From Hyphomicrobium_A sp964493785 (GTDB lineage Bacteria; Pseudomonadota; Alphaproteobacteria; Rhizobiales; Hyphomicrobiaceae), in contig CAZBPM010000015.1 of assembly GCA_964493785.1 (NCBI GenBank), forward strand, positions 53,810 to 117,809: a stretch of 64,000 bases of DNA. Direction: 5' to 3'. A program made the position numbers and the translations under genes. The notes under the pieces were generated by a model. It saw only the letters and a list, made by a program, of their open reading frames with translations. It had not been told where the DNA came from and did no database searches. Of this stretch, positions 1 to 8,584 are shown piece after piece. How positions within the stretch are numbered: the stretch's first letter is position 1; each line of letters opens with the position of its first letter.

Positions 1-86
1 TGATCCACGACAAAGCCCGCGGTTTCAAGCGCGGTGGCCAGACGCTCTGCGATCGCCCCATCATCCTCGACAAGTAGTATTCGAAT
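1..86 (-). CDS. OmpR-type response regulator, N-terminus only (runs off the window)
   Basis: The minus strand encodes the start of a receiver domain: after the first residue comes RILLVEDDGAIAERL, with the paired acidic residues that bind Mg2+ and support phosphorylation. The phospho-accepting Asp and the DNA-binding domain lie outside the window, so the OmpR subfamily is inferred from the wording of the first strand. No ATG, GTG or TTG occurs in frame between the upstream stop (147-149) and the conserved start of the domain. The best start is an ATT codon at 86-84, seven bases after a perfect AAGGAG (99-94). Its position next to a metal-efflux island suggests that it controls it. Confidence 0.75.
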   Translation of the reverse strand, partial: MRILLVEDDGAIAERLATALETAGFVVD

Positions 87-101
87 GGCGATTCTCCTTG
101 G

Positions 102-131
102 CTGCGGGGCTGCGGGGCTGCGGGGCTGCGG
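102..131. repeat. 8-bp tandem repeat, about 3.75 copies of CTGCGGGG
   Basis: Copies lie at 102-109, 110-117 and 118-125, with a partial one at 126-131. The array sits directly upstream of the AAGGAG site of the response-regulator gene on the minus strand, inside its leader. Copy-number change would alter leader length, not the reading frame. Confidence 0.9.
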
Positions 132-211
132 CAGGAAAGATGACCCTCAAACCATAAGCAGCAAGTCCCCGTTCAGCATATTTCGACGCCGTGGCCCCGC
201 AGCCGCAGCTT

Positions 212-229
212 TTTCAGCTTGGTTTCAGC
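212..229 (+). promoter_or_regulatory. Direct-repeat site A (TTTCAGC-N4-TTTCAGC)
   Basis: Two TTTCAGC units begin 11 bp apart at 212 and 223. An 11-bp direct repeat is the usual geometry for OmpR-family response regulators. The same TTCAG half-sites with 11-bp spacing recur at 9522-9537 and 10427-10442. This copy lies between the response-regulator gene on the minus strand and a small plus-strand ORF, so it could serve autoregulation. Confidence 0.5.
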
Positions 230-251
230 CTGCCGTGTCAGACATCGTGCT

Positions 252-518
252 ATGGGCAAGACCGTAACGAGCGCGATAGTCGCGTTGATCGCAGTGATGG
301 CGGTCGGATATCCTGCTCAAGGATCTCCCGTTACGTTGTCCGGTGTCGAAACCTCGCTTGCATCGACACATAGCGCGAGGCGCTCGATCGGCCGCAGGGC
401 TTGGATAAAACGGCGACGTTCGATGCCAACCATCCCGCCAACGGATCTGCATTGCCATCTGCCGCGGCGTGGCGGAATGAACTGCCACAGGGGCCTCGTG
501 TACAAGGGTCCGAGATAA
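252..518 (+). CDS. Possible small exported protein
   Basis: The frame encodes 88 residues. A basic start (MGKT) is followed by a hydrophobic stretch of about 16 residues and a plausible cleavage site near residue 24 (PAQG-SP), as in a signal peptide. The rest is basic and Ser/Arg-rich, with three Cys and three His near the end. No good ribosome binding site precedes the ATG, and the direct-repeat site ends only 22 bases upstream, so the start or the gene itself may be wrong. It matches no family I recognise. Confidence 0.35.
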   Translation: MGKTVTSAIVALIAVMAVGYPAQGSPVTLSGVETSLASTHSARRSIGRRAWIKRRRSMPTIPPTDLHCHLPRRGGMNCHRGLVYKGPR

Positions 519-539
519 ACGGTAAGGCGATCCGATAAA

Positions 540-824
540 ATGATGAGTTCCATCGAGCACGTGGCTTCCCCGTCGAGCAATCCTGAGCTGATGACCTTTG
601 ATGATGAAGCGTTTAGCCGAGAGCTCGTCGCGCTGATGAGTTGTGCCTTCGATGCGGCACGCGAACAGATCCTGGCGCGGGAAGCCGTCGTGTCTGAGGC
701 GTCTGAGAAACTTATGGCGCTCGGCATTATGCTGGCCGTTCAGGCTGGAGAGCGAGAGGTCCAAGCGCTCAAGGACATTGCGGTCGACGCCGCGAGCGGT
801 GCTCCACAAACGTCGCAAATATAG
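540..824 (+). CDS. Hypothetical protein upstream of the CDF transporter
   Basis: A 94-residue acidic, mainly helical protein with no recognised motif, no signal peptide and no Cys pair. Its TAG stop directly abuts the ATG of the cation diffusion facilitator gene, which implies translational coupling in one transcript. The start could also be the second ATG three bases on. The ribosome binding site is weak. A longer minus-strand frame overlaps it, but that one reads as a shadow with an Arg-rich, low-complexity translation. Confidence 0.5.
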   Translation: MMSSIEHVASPSSNPELMTFDDEAFSRELVALMSCAFDAAREQILAREAVVSEASEKLMALGIMLAVQAGEREVQALKDIAVDAASGAPQTSQI

Positions 825-1730
825 ATGGGCCATGGACATCAGCACGCAAATCCACGTGCAGCGAACTCGGCAGCCCTGCGGGGAGCTTTGTTGCTCACGG
901 GCACATTCCTCATCGCGGAAGTGATCGGCGGCATACTGACCGGCAGCCTCGCGCTCATTTCAGATGCAATGCATATGCTGACTGACACGTTCGGCCTCGC
1001 CATCGCTCTCGCCGCGATTAAGGTGGGCAGCCGCCCGGCGGACAGCCAGCGCACGTTTGGGTATCAACGCTTCGAGGTGCTGGCGGCGACCTCCAATGCT
1101 GTGATCCTCTTCGGTGTCGCCGGCTACATCCTGTACGAGGGCTACAAGAGGATCGTTGAGCCCGAACAAATACAGTCCGTCGGTATGCTGGTGATTGCGG
1201 TGATCGGGCTCGTCATCAATCTTATCTCCATGCGGCTGTTGGCGGCCGGTCAAGCGAAAAGCCTCAATGTCAAGGGAGCCTACCTTGAAGTGTGGAGCGA
1301 CATGCTCGGCTCCATCGGGGTCATTGCCGCCGCGGCTATTATTTGGCTGACGGGCTGGCTCTGGGTCGACGCCGTCGTGGCCATCGGCATTGGTCTGTGG
1401 GTGCTGCCCCGCGCCTGGTCCCTGTTGCAGGAGACAACCAACATTCTGCTGGAAGGGGTGCCGGAAGGTATAGACTACGCTGCCGTTGCCGCTGCGCTGC
1501 GGCAAGTCCCCGGCGTGAAGAACCTTCATGACCTGCATATCTGGGCATTGGGAAGCGACACGCCTGCGCTATCGGTTCATCTGGTACTGGAACCTGACAG
1601 GGAACAATCCGAGGTGCGCGAAATGGCTGGACGCGTGCTTTCCGAGGATTTCCACATCTCGCACGTAACCTTGCAGCTGGAGTTGCGAGACTGCAGGGAG
1701 GGAATCGAGGACCATGTGCTCCATGCTTAG
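825..1730 (+). CDS. Cation diffusion facilitator metal efflux transporter (CzcD-like)
   Basis: An inner-membrane proton antiporter of 301 residues that exports divalent metals such as Zn, Co or Cd from the cytoplasm. Six hydrophobic segments and a cytoplasmic C-terminal domain are visible. The transport-site residues fit the CzcD branch: H50 and D54 in helix 2 (DAMHMLTD) and E155 and D159 in helix 5 (EVWSD), where Glu replaces the His of the ZitB/YiiP type. The N-terminus is His-rich (GHGHQH), as in many family members. It lies upstream of the czc efflux operon and probably hands metal to the periplasmic export route. The exact metal cannot be read from sequence. Confidence 0.93.
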   Translation: MGHGHQHANPRAANSAALRGALLLTGTFLIAEVIGGILTGSLALISDAMHMLTDTFGLAIALAAIKVGSRPADSQRTFGYQRFEVLAATSNAVILFGVAGYILYEGYKRIVEPEQIQSVGMLVIAVIGLVINLISMRLLAAGQAKSLNVKGAYLEVWSDMLGSIGVIAAAAIIWLTGWLWVDAVVAIGIGLWVLPRAWSLLQETTNILLEGVPEGIDYAAVAAALRQVPGVKNLHDLHIWALGSDTPALSVHLVLEPDREQSEVREMAGRVLSEDFHISHVTLQLELRDCREGIEDHVLHA

Positions 1731-1789
1731 GCTTCCATGCGGTTCCGTCCCGGAATCTATGGGGAAACTGCCTGTTCCAGCGCGGCTTT

Positions 1790-1807
1790 GCTTAACCCAT
1801 CCTGAAA
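1790..1807 (-). promoter_or_regulatory. Degenerate copy of the direct-repeat site
   Basis: On the minus strand the order is TTTCAGG-ATGG-GTTAAGC, with the same 11-bp spacing and TGG spacer as sites A and C. The second half-site carries two mismatches, and the orientation is opposite to the downstream genes. It may be chance. Confidence 0.2.
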
Positions 1808-1865
1808 TAGTTGTGTCCCGTCCGCGACAGAGCCGCCATGGCATAAGCGCCCCAACGGTTTTTTC

Positions 1866-2345
1866 TTGAATATGAAGCCGGTGATGCGCATTAGGCTAGG
1901 TGCAGGTTTAGGGCTGGGACAGATGAGCCTCTGGCGACAACTCATAGCGATCGTGCTGTTGATCGCCTTCGTGCCTGCCACGTTCGCAGCAGCTCTTCCG
2001 CTCGTCTATTGCTTCGGCGCCGATGGTCACCGCGCAATCGAGCTGTTGGATGCGGGAACACATCATGCGACCGAGCACGCAGAACGGCTGAGCAGCACAG
2101 ATCCGGGACCCGGCGTCGAGGCGCCGAAGGGATGCGTCGACATAGACATCGTATCTCTCGCTAGCTTGCCGCAGCCAAGTTCATTGATTAAGTCGCTTCC
2201 GTCCAAATCGCCAGTGCCGCATTGGGCCACAATTGCTGCCATCCAAGACGGCCATTGGTCCCTGTCTGCGGTAGATCGACGAGAGCGGGCCAAGCCTGAT
2301 GTCGATCATCTCGCTTCGCACCGGACAATTGTCCTTTTGATCTAG
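1866..2345 (+). CDS. Hypothetical exported or membrane protein at the head of the czc operon
   Basis: Up to 159 residues. A hydrophobic stretch (residues 25-42, ending ATFAAA) looks like a signal peptide or a single membrane anchor. It would be at the very N-terminus if translation began at the ATG at 1923. The remainder has several His and two Cys but no known fold. Small exported proteins of unknown role are common ahead of czcCBA operons, and this gene ends 73 bases before czcC. The start is uncertain (1866, 1872, 1884 or 1923). Confidence 0.55.
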   Translation: MNMKPVMRIRLGAGLGLGQMSLWRQLIAIVLLIAFVPATFAAALPLVYCFGADGHRAIELLDAGTHHATEHAERLSSTDPGPGVEAPKGCVDIDIVSLASLPQPSSLIKSLPSKSPVPHWATIAAIQDGHWSLSAVDRRERAKPDVDHLASHRTIVLLI

Positions 2346-2418
2346 CGTCTCCAATCGCGACTGAGTACGGCCGTCTCCCCCTCGGAGATGCCAACTGAGC
2401 ACGCATTAGGGAGGCAGC

Positions 2419-3774
2419 ATGGCGGGCCAATACCGCGCCAGTAGCCGCGTAAGCGTTATAGCACTGACGTTAAGTCTCGCCGGGTGTGGAGGGGTTACGG
2501 AGACGGTCGTCGTCCCCGAGCCGGGCGCGTCCGGAGCAACTTACGGCTGGCAGGCCTCCGCTCCGCAACCGGAGACGAGAGAAGCGTATGCGCCATCGGG
2601 CACACTGACGTTCGGCGAAGCGGTCAATCTTGCCGTTGCCTACAGCCCGTCGGTGAAGGCCGCGGCATCTGAAATCGATGCTCGACACGGGGATGCGTTC
2701 CAAGCGTCCAGACGACTGAACCCCGAACTGGCGGCTGGCGTCGAGAACCTGCCGAATTCGGGCGGGATTGCCGCAGAAGATTCAAGTGAAAGCCTGCAGC
2801 TGTCGCAAACCTTCGAACTCGGGGGCAAGCGCATGGCGCGGCTCAACGCGGCTAATCTCGAGGCGTCGATCGCAGGCTGGGATTTCGAAGTCGCCCGCTT
2901 GCAGGCCGCCACCGACGCGGCCCAACTTTTCGTCGATGTGATCGCCTCGCAAGAAAAGGTGGCCATCCTTCGCGACTTTGTCGGCGTGTCGCAAAAAACG
3001 CGCTCCGCTGTCGATGCACGTGTGAAAGGCGGCCGCGCAAGCCCGATCGAACTCGATCGCAGCAAAGTTGCCGTGGCCAGCGCCCAGGCTTCACTCGGCG
3101 CCGAAGAAGCGCGTCTAAAATCGGCACGCGATCGGCTTTCGGCGCTCTGGGGCGCTAGCGGGGCAACGTACACGCGAGCCGCTGGCCGCCTTGGTCGTGA
3201 CCGCAGCGCGCCCTCGTTTGAAGAAGTACAGGCTTTCCTCGACGCCAATCCGAATATCGCCCGCTGGGGCGATACCGTCGGGCATCGCTATGCCGTGCTC
3301 GAGGTGGAGCGGTCGAAAGCCGTTCCCAACGTCACCATCGGTGCGGGACTCAGGCGATTCGAAACCGATAGCTCGACCGGCATGATCGCCGGCGTTTCAT
3401 TGCCGCTTCCCCTGTTCGACCGCAACGAAGGCGCTATCGCCGCGGCCCAGCATCGCATCGCCCGAGCAGAGTTCGATGCGCAGGCTGCCAGGGCCCAGAT
3501 GAGGGGTACGCTTATCGGTGCCCTCGGCGCGGTTGCGGCCGCGAATGCCCAGGCCAATGCTATCGAGAGCCAAGTGCTCCCCGCCGCGCAATCGGCGTTC
3601 GATCGGACCCGCACCGGGTACGAAGAAGGCAAGTTCGATCTTTTGAACGTCCTCGATACGCAGCGAACCCTCTTCGAAGCCCGCCGCGAGCTGGTCAACG
3701 CCCGCGCGGATTATGAAAAGGCGCGCGTGCAGGTCGAAGCCCTGATCGGCCGCGAGCTAAACGGCCTCAAGTGA
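2419..3774 (+). CDS. czcC: CzcC-type outer-membrane efflux lipoprotein
   Basis: The outer-membrane channel of a tripartite heavy-metal efflux pump, 451 residues. A signal peptide ends in a lipobox (LAGC, Cys23), which predicts a lipid anchor. Two outer-membrane-efflux repeats follow, each a long alpha-helical hairpin rich in Ala, Arg and Glu (about residues 60-250 and 260-450). A good GGGAGG site precedes the ATG. The stop overlaps the GTG start of czcB by four bases (GTGA), so the two are translationally coupled. Confidence 0.93.
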   Translation: MAGQYRASSRVSVIALTLSLAGCGGVTETVVVPEPGASGATYGWQASAPQPETREAYAPSGTLTFGEAVNLAVAYSPSVKAAASEIDARHGDAFQASRRLNPELAAGVENLPNSGGIAAEDSSESLQLSQTFELGGKRMARLNAANLEASIAGWDFEVARLQAATDAAQLFVDVIASQEKVAILRDFVGVSQKTRSAVDARVKGGRASPIELDRSKVAVASAQASLGAEEARLKSARDRLSALWGASGATYTRAAGRLGRDRSAPSFEEVQAFLDANPNIARWGDTVGHRYAVLEVERSKAVPNVTIGAGLRRFETDSSTGMIAGVSLPLPLFDRNEGAIAAAQHRIARAEFDAQAARAQMRGTLIGALGAVAAANAQANAIESQVLPAAQSAFDRTRTGYEEGKFDLLNVLDTQRTLFEARRELVNARADYEKARVQVEALIGRELNGLK

Positions 3775-5246
3775 GTACAAAGATGACCCGAAAGACCAAG
3801 CTAATTGCCGGACTGGCGCTCGTTGTACTCGCTGCACTAATTGGAGCGCGTGAAATTTCCAAGTCGTGTGGACCTGCCGCGTCGGCGGAGGAGGGGCACG
3901 CGCATGGCCAAGGCCACGCGGCCGCCGAAGAGGGCTTTGGCACGCGCGTGTGCGAGGCCGGGCTATTTTCGGCGCTGAGCGAGTCCATCGGTCTTGGCTC
4001 AACTTCGACAGAAACGAACGTGGAGACGAACCACAAGCACGGCGACACCGAGGGCGATGGACACAAGCACGGCGCCCCCGGCGACGGGCACGAAACGGAG
4101 CCTGACGGTCACGAGCACGCCGCAACGGAGCCGGAAGGGCATGCACACGGAGCCGAAGAGGGACACCAGCACGGAGCGGGAGAGGAAAGCGAAGGGCTTG
4201 TCAAATTGACCCCCGAGCAGATTGCCGCTGCGGGAATAGAGACGGCGCCTGTGGAGCCCGCAACGCTCGTGAAGGAAATATCCGTGCCCGGACGCGTTAC
4301 GCTCAACGCTGACCGTCAGGCCAAGATCGTGCCAAAGCTGGCGGGGACGGTTGCGACCATCGACAAGCGCCTCGGGGAACCGGTTGTCAAAGGCGACCTG
4401 CTGGCCACCCTCGAAAGCCGCGAGATGGCCGATGGCAAATCGCAATACCTTGAAGCGTGGCGCGCCGAGGAGCTGGCCAAGTCCGTGTTCGAGCGCGAGG
4501 AGCGCCTGTGGAAGCAGAAAGTGACGGCCGAGCAGGAATACCTCAACGCCAAGAATGCTTTCGAGACGTCGAAAATTCAACTGGAGCTGGCCCACCAGAA
4601 GCTCCACACCATGGGCCTGGACGAAAGCGATATAGATGACGTCACGAACCGGAAAGGCGAGGAGCAGTCCTTTCGAACCTACCAGATCCGGTCACCCATC
4701 GCCGGGAAGGTGACTGCGCGCAGCCTGATCCTCGGCGAAATGGTTGGCACCGAGCAAGAGATCTTCAACATCGCGGACCTTTCGACGGTGTGGGTCGAAC
4801 TCGCAGTGCAGCCGGCCGACCTACCGTTCGCCAAAGAGGGGCAGGAGGTCATCGTCACCGGGGACGACCGCACCGCGCGCGGGAAGATTATTGCGCTCAG
4901 CCCGGTGATCGATCCAGAGACCCGCGCGGCGAAGGCGATAGCCGAGATCGATAATGCCGAGGGCAGCTGGCAGCTCGGCGACTACGTGCGTGCGCAGCTC
5001 ATTGCCGGCCAGCAAAAGGCTGCCGTGGCCGTGCCACGGGACGCCATCCAGACGATCAATGGTCAGAAGTCGGTGTTTGTAGCCGTCAATGGCGGCTTCC
5101 GGGCGCGTCCCGTCACGCTCGGGCGTGAAGACCGCCAGAATGTTGAGATCGTCTCGGGTCTGAAACCCGGAGAGAGCGTTGCTACGCAGAACACGTTCAC
5201 CCTCAAGGCCGAGCTCGGAAAATCCGAAGCCGAGCACGAGCACTAA
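3771..5246 (+). CDS. czcB: CzcB-type periplasmic adaptor (membrane fusion protein)
   Basis: This adaptor joins the RND pump to the outer-membrane channel and may feed periplasmic metal to it; 491 residues from GTG at 3771 (an ATG lies at 3783). An N-terminal membrane anchor or signal is followed by a long His/Glu/Asp/Gly-rich region (about residues 38-140) with many GHEH, GHAHG and HKHG motifs, a likely metal-binding segment much longer than in ordinary adaptors. A lipoyl-like domain, a coiled-coil hairpin and beta-barrel domains follow. The coding order C-B-A matches the classical Co/Zn/Cd system. Confidence 0.93.
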   Translation: MSTKMTRKTKLIAGLALVVLAALIGAREISKSCGPAASAEEGHAHGQGHAAAEEGFGTRVCEAGLFSALSESIGLGSTSTETNVETNHKHGDTEGDGHKHGAPGDGHETEPDGHEHAATEPEGHAHGAEEGHQHGAGEESEGLVKLTPEQIAAAGIETAPVEPATLVKEISVPGRVTLNADRQAKIVPKLAGTVATIDKRLGEPVVKGDLLATLESREMADGKSQYLEAWRAEELAKSVFEREERLWKQKVTAEQEYLNAKNAFETSKIQLELAHQKLHTMGLDESDIDDVTNRKGEEQSFRTYQIRSPIAGKVTARSLILGEMVGTEQEIFNIADLSTVWVELAVQPADLPFAKEGQEVIVTGDDRTARGKIIALSPVIDPETRAAKAIAEIDNAEGSWQLGDYVRAQLIAGQQKAAVAVPRDAIQTINGQKSVFVAVNGGFRARPVTLGREDRQNVEIVSGLKPGESVATQNTFTLKAELGKSEAEHEH

Positions 5247-5258
5247 AGGTCAGTCCCA

Positions 5259-8200
5259 GTGATAGAGCGCATCCTCAGCTTCTCGATCCAGCAGCGATTC
5301 CTGGTCGTTCTCGCTGTCGCGGCCATTGCCGCCTTCGGCATGAAGTCGCTTACCCAGCTGCCCATCGATGCCGTCCCCGACATCACCAACAATCAGGTGC
5401 AGATCAATACCGAGGCCAACGGACTATCGCCATTCGAGATCGAGAAGAACGTCACCTATCCGATTGAAACGGCGCTCGCGGGTATTCCTGGCCTCTCCTA
5501 CACGCGGTCGCTCTCGCGCAACGGCTTCTCGCAGGTGACCGCCGTCTTCGAGGATAACGTCGACATCTACTTCGCGCGCACGCAGGTGACGGAACGCCTG
5601 TCGCAGGCCAAAGCGAACCTTCCTCCGGGTGCTGAACCTCATATGGGAGCGGTGTCGACGGGCCTCGGAGAAATCTACATGTGGACGGTCCATTACAAGA
5701 ACCCGCAGGGCAAAGGGGCAGACGTAAAAGACGGGCAACCGGGCTGGCAAACAGATGGCAGCTATCTCACGCCAGAGGGACAGAGGCTGACCAAGGAATT
5801 TGAGCGTGCCATGTACCTGCGCACGGTCCAGGACTGGATCATCCGTCCGCAATTGAAGGGCATTCCAGGGGTCGCCGAGGTCGATGCAATCGGGGGGTTC
5901 AAGCAGCAGTACCAAGTGCAGCCTGATCCTGACAAACTTCTCTCGCTTGGGCTCTCTTTTGCTGACGTTGTGGCAGCCCTCGAGCGCAACAATACCAGCG
6001 TCGGTGCAGGCTACATCGAGCAGCGCGGTGAATCCTACGTCGTCCGCGCTGACGGACGCCTCGAGACCACGACGGACATCGGCAACGTTATCATCGCCAA
6101 CAAAAACGGCGTGCCGGTCTTCCTCAAGGATGTCGCCGAGGTAGGCCTGGGTCGCGAACTGCGGACAGGCGGGGCGAGCGAAAACGGCAGCGAGGTCGTC
6201 GTCGGCACTGCGATGATGCTGAAGGGCGGCAACAGCCGCATCGTGTCCGGCCTCGTGGACGAGAAGATCAAGGAGATCAGCAAGTCGCTACCGCCCGATA
6301 TTGCCATCCAGACTGTGCTGAACCGGACCTTGCTGGTCGACGCGACGATCAAGACCGTTTCCAAGAACCTTGCCGAAGGCGCCTTGCTCGTCATCGTCGT
6401 GCTGTTCCTCATGCTCGGCAATCTGCGCGCCGCGCTGATCACCGCGCTCGTCATTCCCATAACGATGCTGATGACCGTAATTGGCATGCTCCAGACCGGC
6501 ACGTCGGCCAATCTCATGAGCCTGGGAGCGCTCGATTTCGGACTTATCGTCGACGGCGCCGTCATCATCACCGAGAACGCGATACGGAGGCTCGCCGAGC
6601 GCCAGCATCACGAAGGTCGGCTCCTTACGCTCGATGAGCGCATGCAGGAGGTAATGACTGCGAGCAAGGAGATGATCCAGCCATCGGTGTTCGGCCAGAT
6701 CATTATCATCACCGTATATTTCCCATTGCTGACTTTCACCGGCGTCGAAGGCAAGATGTTTGAGCCTATGGGCCTGACCGTCATCATCGCCCTGGTCTGC
6801 GCATTCGTCCTGTCTCTGACGTTCGTGCCGGCGATGATCGCAATCTTCGTGTCAGGCAAAGTCGAGGAGAAGGACAACTTTTTTATCCGCTTCGCCAAGG
6901 CGCGCTATGCCCCGATGCTGCGGGCCGGGCTCGAGGACACAGGCTTCGTAATCATCGTTGCTCTCGGCTTCTTTGCCGTGTCGCTATTTCTGTTCACGCG
7001 CCTCGGTCAGGAGTTCATTCCGACACTGGACGAGAAGAATCTGGCGATGCACGCCATGCGCATTCCTTCCACCTCCTTGACGCAATCGCTCGACATGCAG
7101 TTGAAGGTGGAATCCGCCGTCAGCAAATTTCCCGAAGTTGCGTTCGTCTTCTCCAAGACGGGAACGGCCGAGATGGCCGCCGATCCCATGCCGCCGCACG
7201 TATCCGACACATTCATCATGTTGAAGCCGCAGGACGAGTGGCCCAATCCGGGAGAAAGCAAAGCCGAACTGATCGAAAGGATCGCCAAGGCGGTCGGCCA
7301 GTTGCCGGGCAACAACTACGAATATACGCAGCCCATCCAGATGCGTTTCAACGAACTCATCGCCGGCGTGCGCAGCGATGTGGCAGTGAAGGTGTTTGGC
7401 GACAAATTCGAGGAGCTGGGAGAAACCGCAAATAAGATCGCCTCGGTGCTGCGCTCCGTGCCGGGAGCGGCCGATGTAAAAGTCGAGCAGACCACGGGCC
7501 TGCCAATGCTCAACGTGAAACTCGATAAAGCAGCAATCGCGCGGTACGGACTCAATGTCGGCGATGTGCTTGACGTGGTTTCCATCGCGGTCGGCGGACG
7601 CGAGACGGGACTTGTGTTTGAAGGCGACCGGCGTTTCGACATCCTTGTCCGCCTTCCCGATCGTCTGCGCGATGACCTCGACACACTGCAGAATCTCCCG
7701 GTCGCTATTCCCACAGCGGGGCCCGGCCGCCCGAATTTCGTGCCACTTAAGACACTGGCCACATTCAACATCGAGGAAGGCCCCAACCAGATCAGCCGCG
7801 AGAATGGCAAACGCCGCGTTGTCGTGCAGGCGAACGTGCGCGGCCGCGACATCGGCTCCTTCGTTCAGGAGGCCCAACAGAAGATCGACGCCCAGGTCAA
7901 GATCCCGCCCGGTAATTGGATCACCTGGGGTGGTCAGTTCGAAAACCTGCAGACAGCTCAAAGCCGCCTGCTCATCGTCGTACCTGTCTGCTTCTTCGTC
8001 ATCTTTCTCATGCTGTTCACCGCTCTCGGTAGTGTGCGCGAAGCCTTGCTCGTTTTTTCCGGCGTACCGCTGGCGGTTTCGGGCGGCATCTTCACGCTCT
8101 ACCTCAGCGGCATGCCATTCTCGATCTCGGCAGCCGTCGGGTTCATTGCCCTGTCCGGTATCGCGGTCCTCAATGGTCTTGTGATGGTGACCTACATCAA

Positions 8201-8492
8201 CCAGCTACGAGAACAAGGGAAGCCGGGGGAAGATGCCATCTACGAAGGGGCGATGACGCGTCTTCGGCCGGTGCTCATGACCGCGCTCGTCGCCTCACTC
8301 GGCTTTGTGCCGATGGCGCTGGCGACCGGCACGGGAGCGGAGGTTCAAAAGCCCCTCGCCACTGTGGTCATCGGCGGCTTGATCACCGCAACGCTGCTAA
8401 CACTGATCGTGCTTCCCGCGCTCTATAAGCGCTACATTTTGGCCCAGCCGCGTCCCGTTGATCCCGCGGCCGCGGGCCTCGCCGCCGAATGA
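5259..8492 (+). CDS. czcA: CzcA-type heavy-metal RND efflux pump
   Basis: A proton-driven inner-membrane pump of 1077 residues, full length for the HME-RND family. The N-terminus (IERILSFSIQQRF) and the TM4 motif DFGLIVDGAVIITEN, with both aspartates of the proton relay, fit the Zn/Co/Cd subgroup rather than Cu/Ag pumps. Twelve transmembrane segments and two large periplasmic loops are evident. Translation starts at GTG, 12 bases after czcB, with AAAGG just upstream. Together with czcC and czcB it forms a complete tripartite pump. Confidence 0.95.
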   Translation: MIERILSFSIQQRFLVVLAVAAIAAFGMKSLTQLPIDAVPDITNNQVQINTEANGLSPFEIEKNVTYPIETALAGIPGLSYTRSLSRNGFSQVTAVFEDNVDIYFARTQVTERLSQAKANLPPGAEPHMGAVSTGLGEIYMWTVHYKNPQGKGADVKDGQPGWQTDGSYLTPEGQRLTKEFERAMYLRTVQDWIIRPQLKGIPGVAEVDAIGGFKQQYQVQPDPDKLLSLGLSFADVVAALERNNTSVGAGYIEQRGESYVVRADGRLETTTDIGNVIIANKNGVPVFLKDVAEVGLGRELRTGGASENGSEVVVGTAMMLKGGNSRIVSGLVDEKIKEISKSLPPDIAIQTVLNRTLLVDATIKTVSKNLAEGALLVIVVLFLMLGNLRAALITALVIPITMLMTVIGMLQTGTSANLMSLGALDFGLIVDGAVIITENAIRRLAERQHHEGRLLTLDERMQEVMTASKEMIQPSVFGQIIIITVYFPLLTFTGVEGKMFEPMGLTVIIALVCAFVLSLTFVPAMIAIFVSGKVEEKDNFFIRFAKARYAPMLRAGLEDTGFVIIVALGFFAVSLFLFTRLGQEFIPTLDEKNLAMHAMRIPSTSLTQSLDMQLKVESAVSKFPEVAFVFSKTGTAEMAADPMPPHVSDTFIMLKPQDEWPNPGESKAELIERIAKAVGQLPGNNYEYTQPIQMRFNELIAGVRSDVAVKVFGDKFEELGETANKIASVLRSVPGAADVKVEQTTGLPMLNVKLDKAAIARYGLNVGDVLDVVSIAVGGRETGLVFEGDRRFDILVRLPDRLRDDLDTLQNLPVAIPTAGPGRPNFVPLKTLATFNIEEGPNQISRENGKRRVVVQANVRGRDIGSFVQEAQQKIDAQVKIPPGNWITWGGQFENLQTAQSRLLIVVPVCFFVIFLMLFTALGSVREALLVFSGVPLAVSGGIFTLYLSGMPFSISAAVGFIALSGIAVLNGLVMVTYINQLREQGKPGEDAIYEGAMTRLRPVLMTALVASLGFVPMALATGTGAEVQKPLATVVIGGLITATLLTLIVLPALYKRYILAQPRPVDPAAAGLAAE

Positions 8493-8584
8493 TGCTGCAC
8501 GCAATGCTCATCGCTCGTCCAATGCAGTGCGGAGGGTATTGGGCCACATAAGACTGCGCAGTGTGCCGCAAGGGGAGGAAAGCG

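Noticed and set aside
633..640. CTGATGAG as a further hammerhead core
   Set aside because: No GAAA partner and no supporting stems in range; it lies in coding sequence.
225..845. 206-codon open frame on the minus strand
   Set aside because: Arg/His-rich, low-complexity translation with no motif; antisense to better plus-strand candidates and open because of GC bias.
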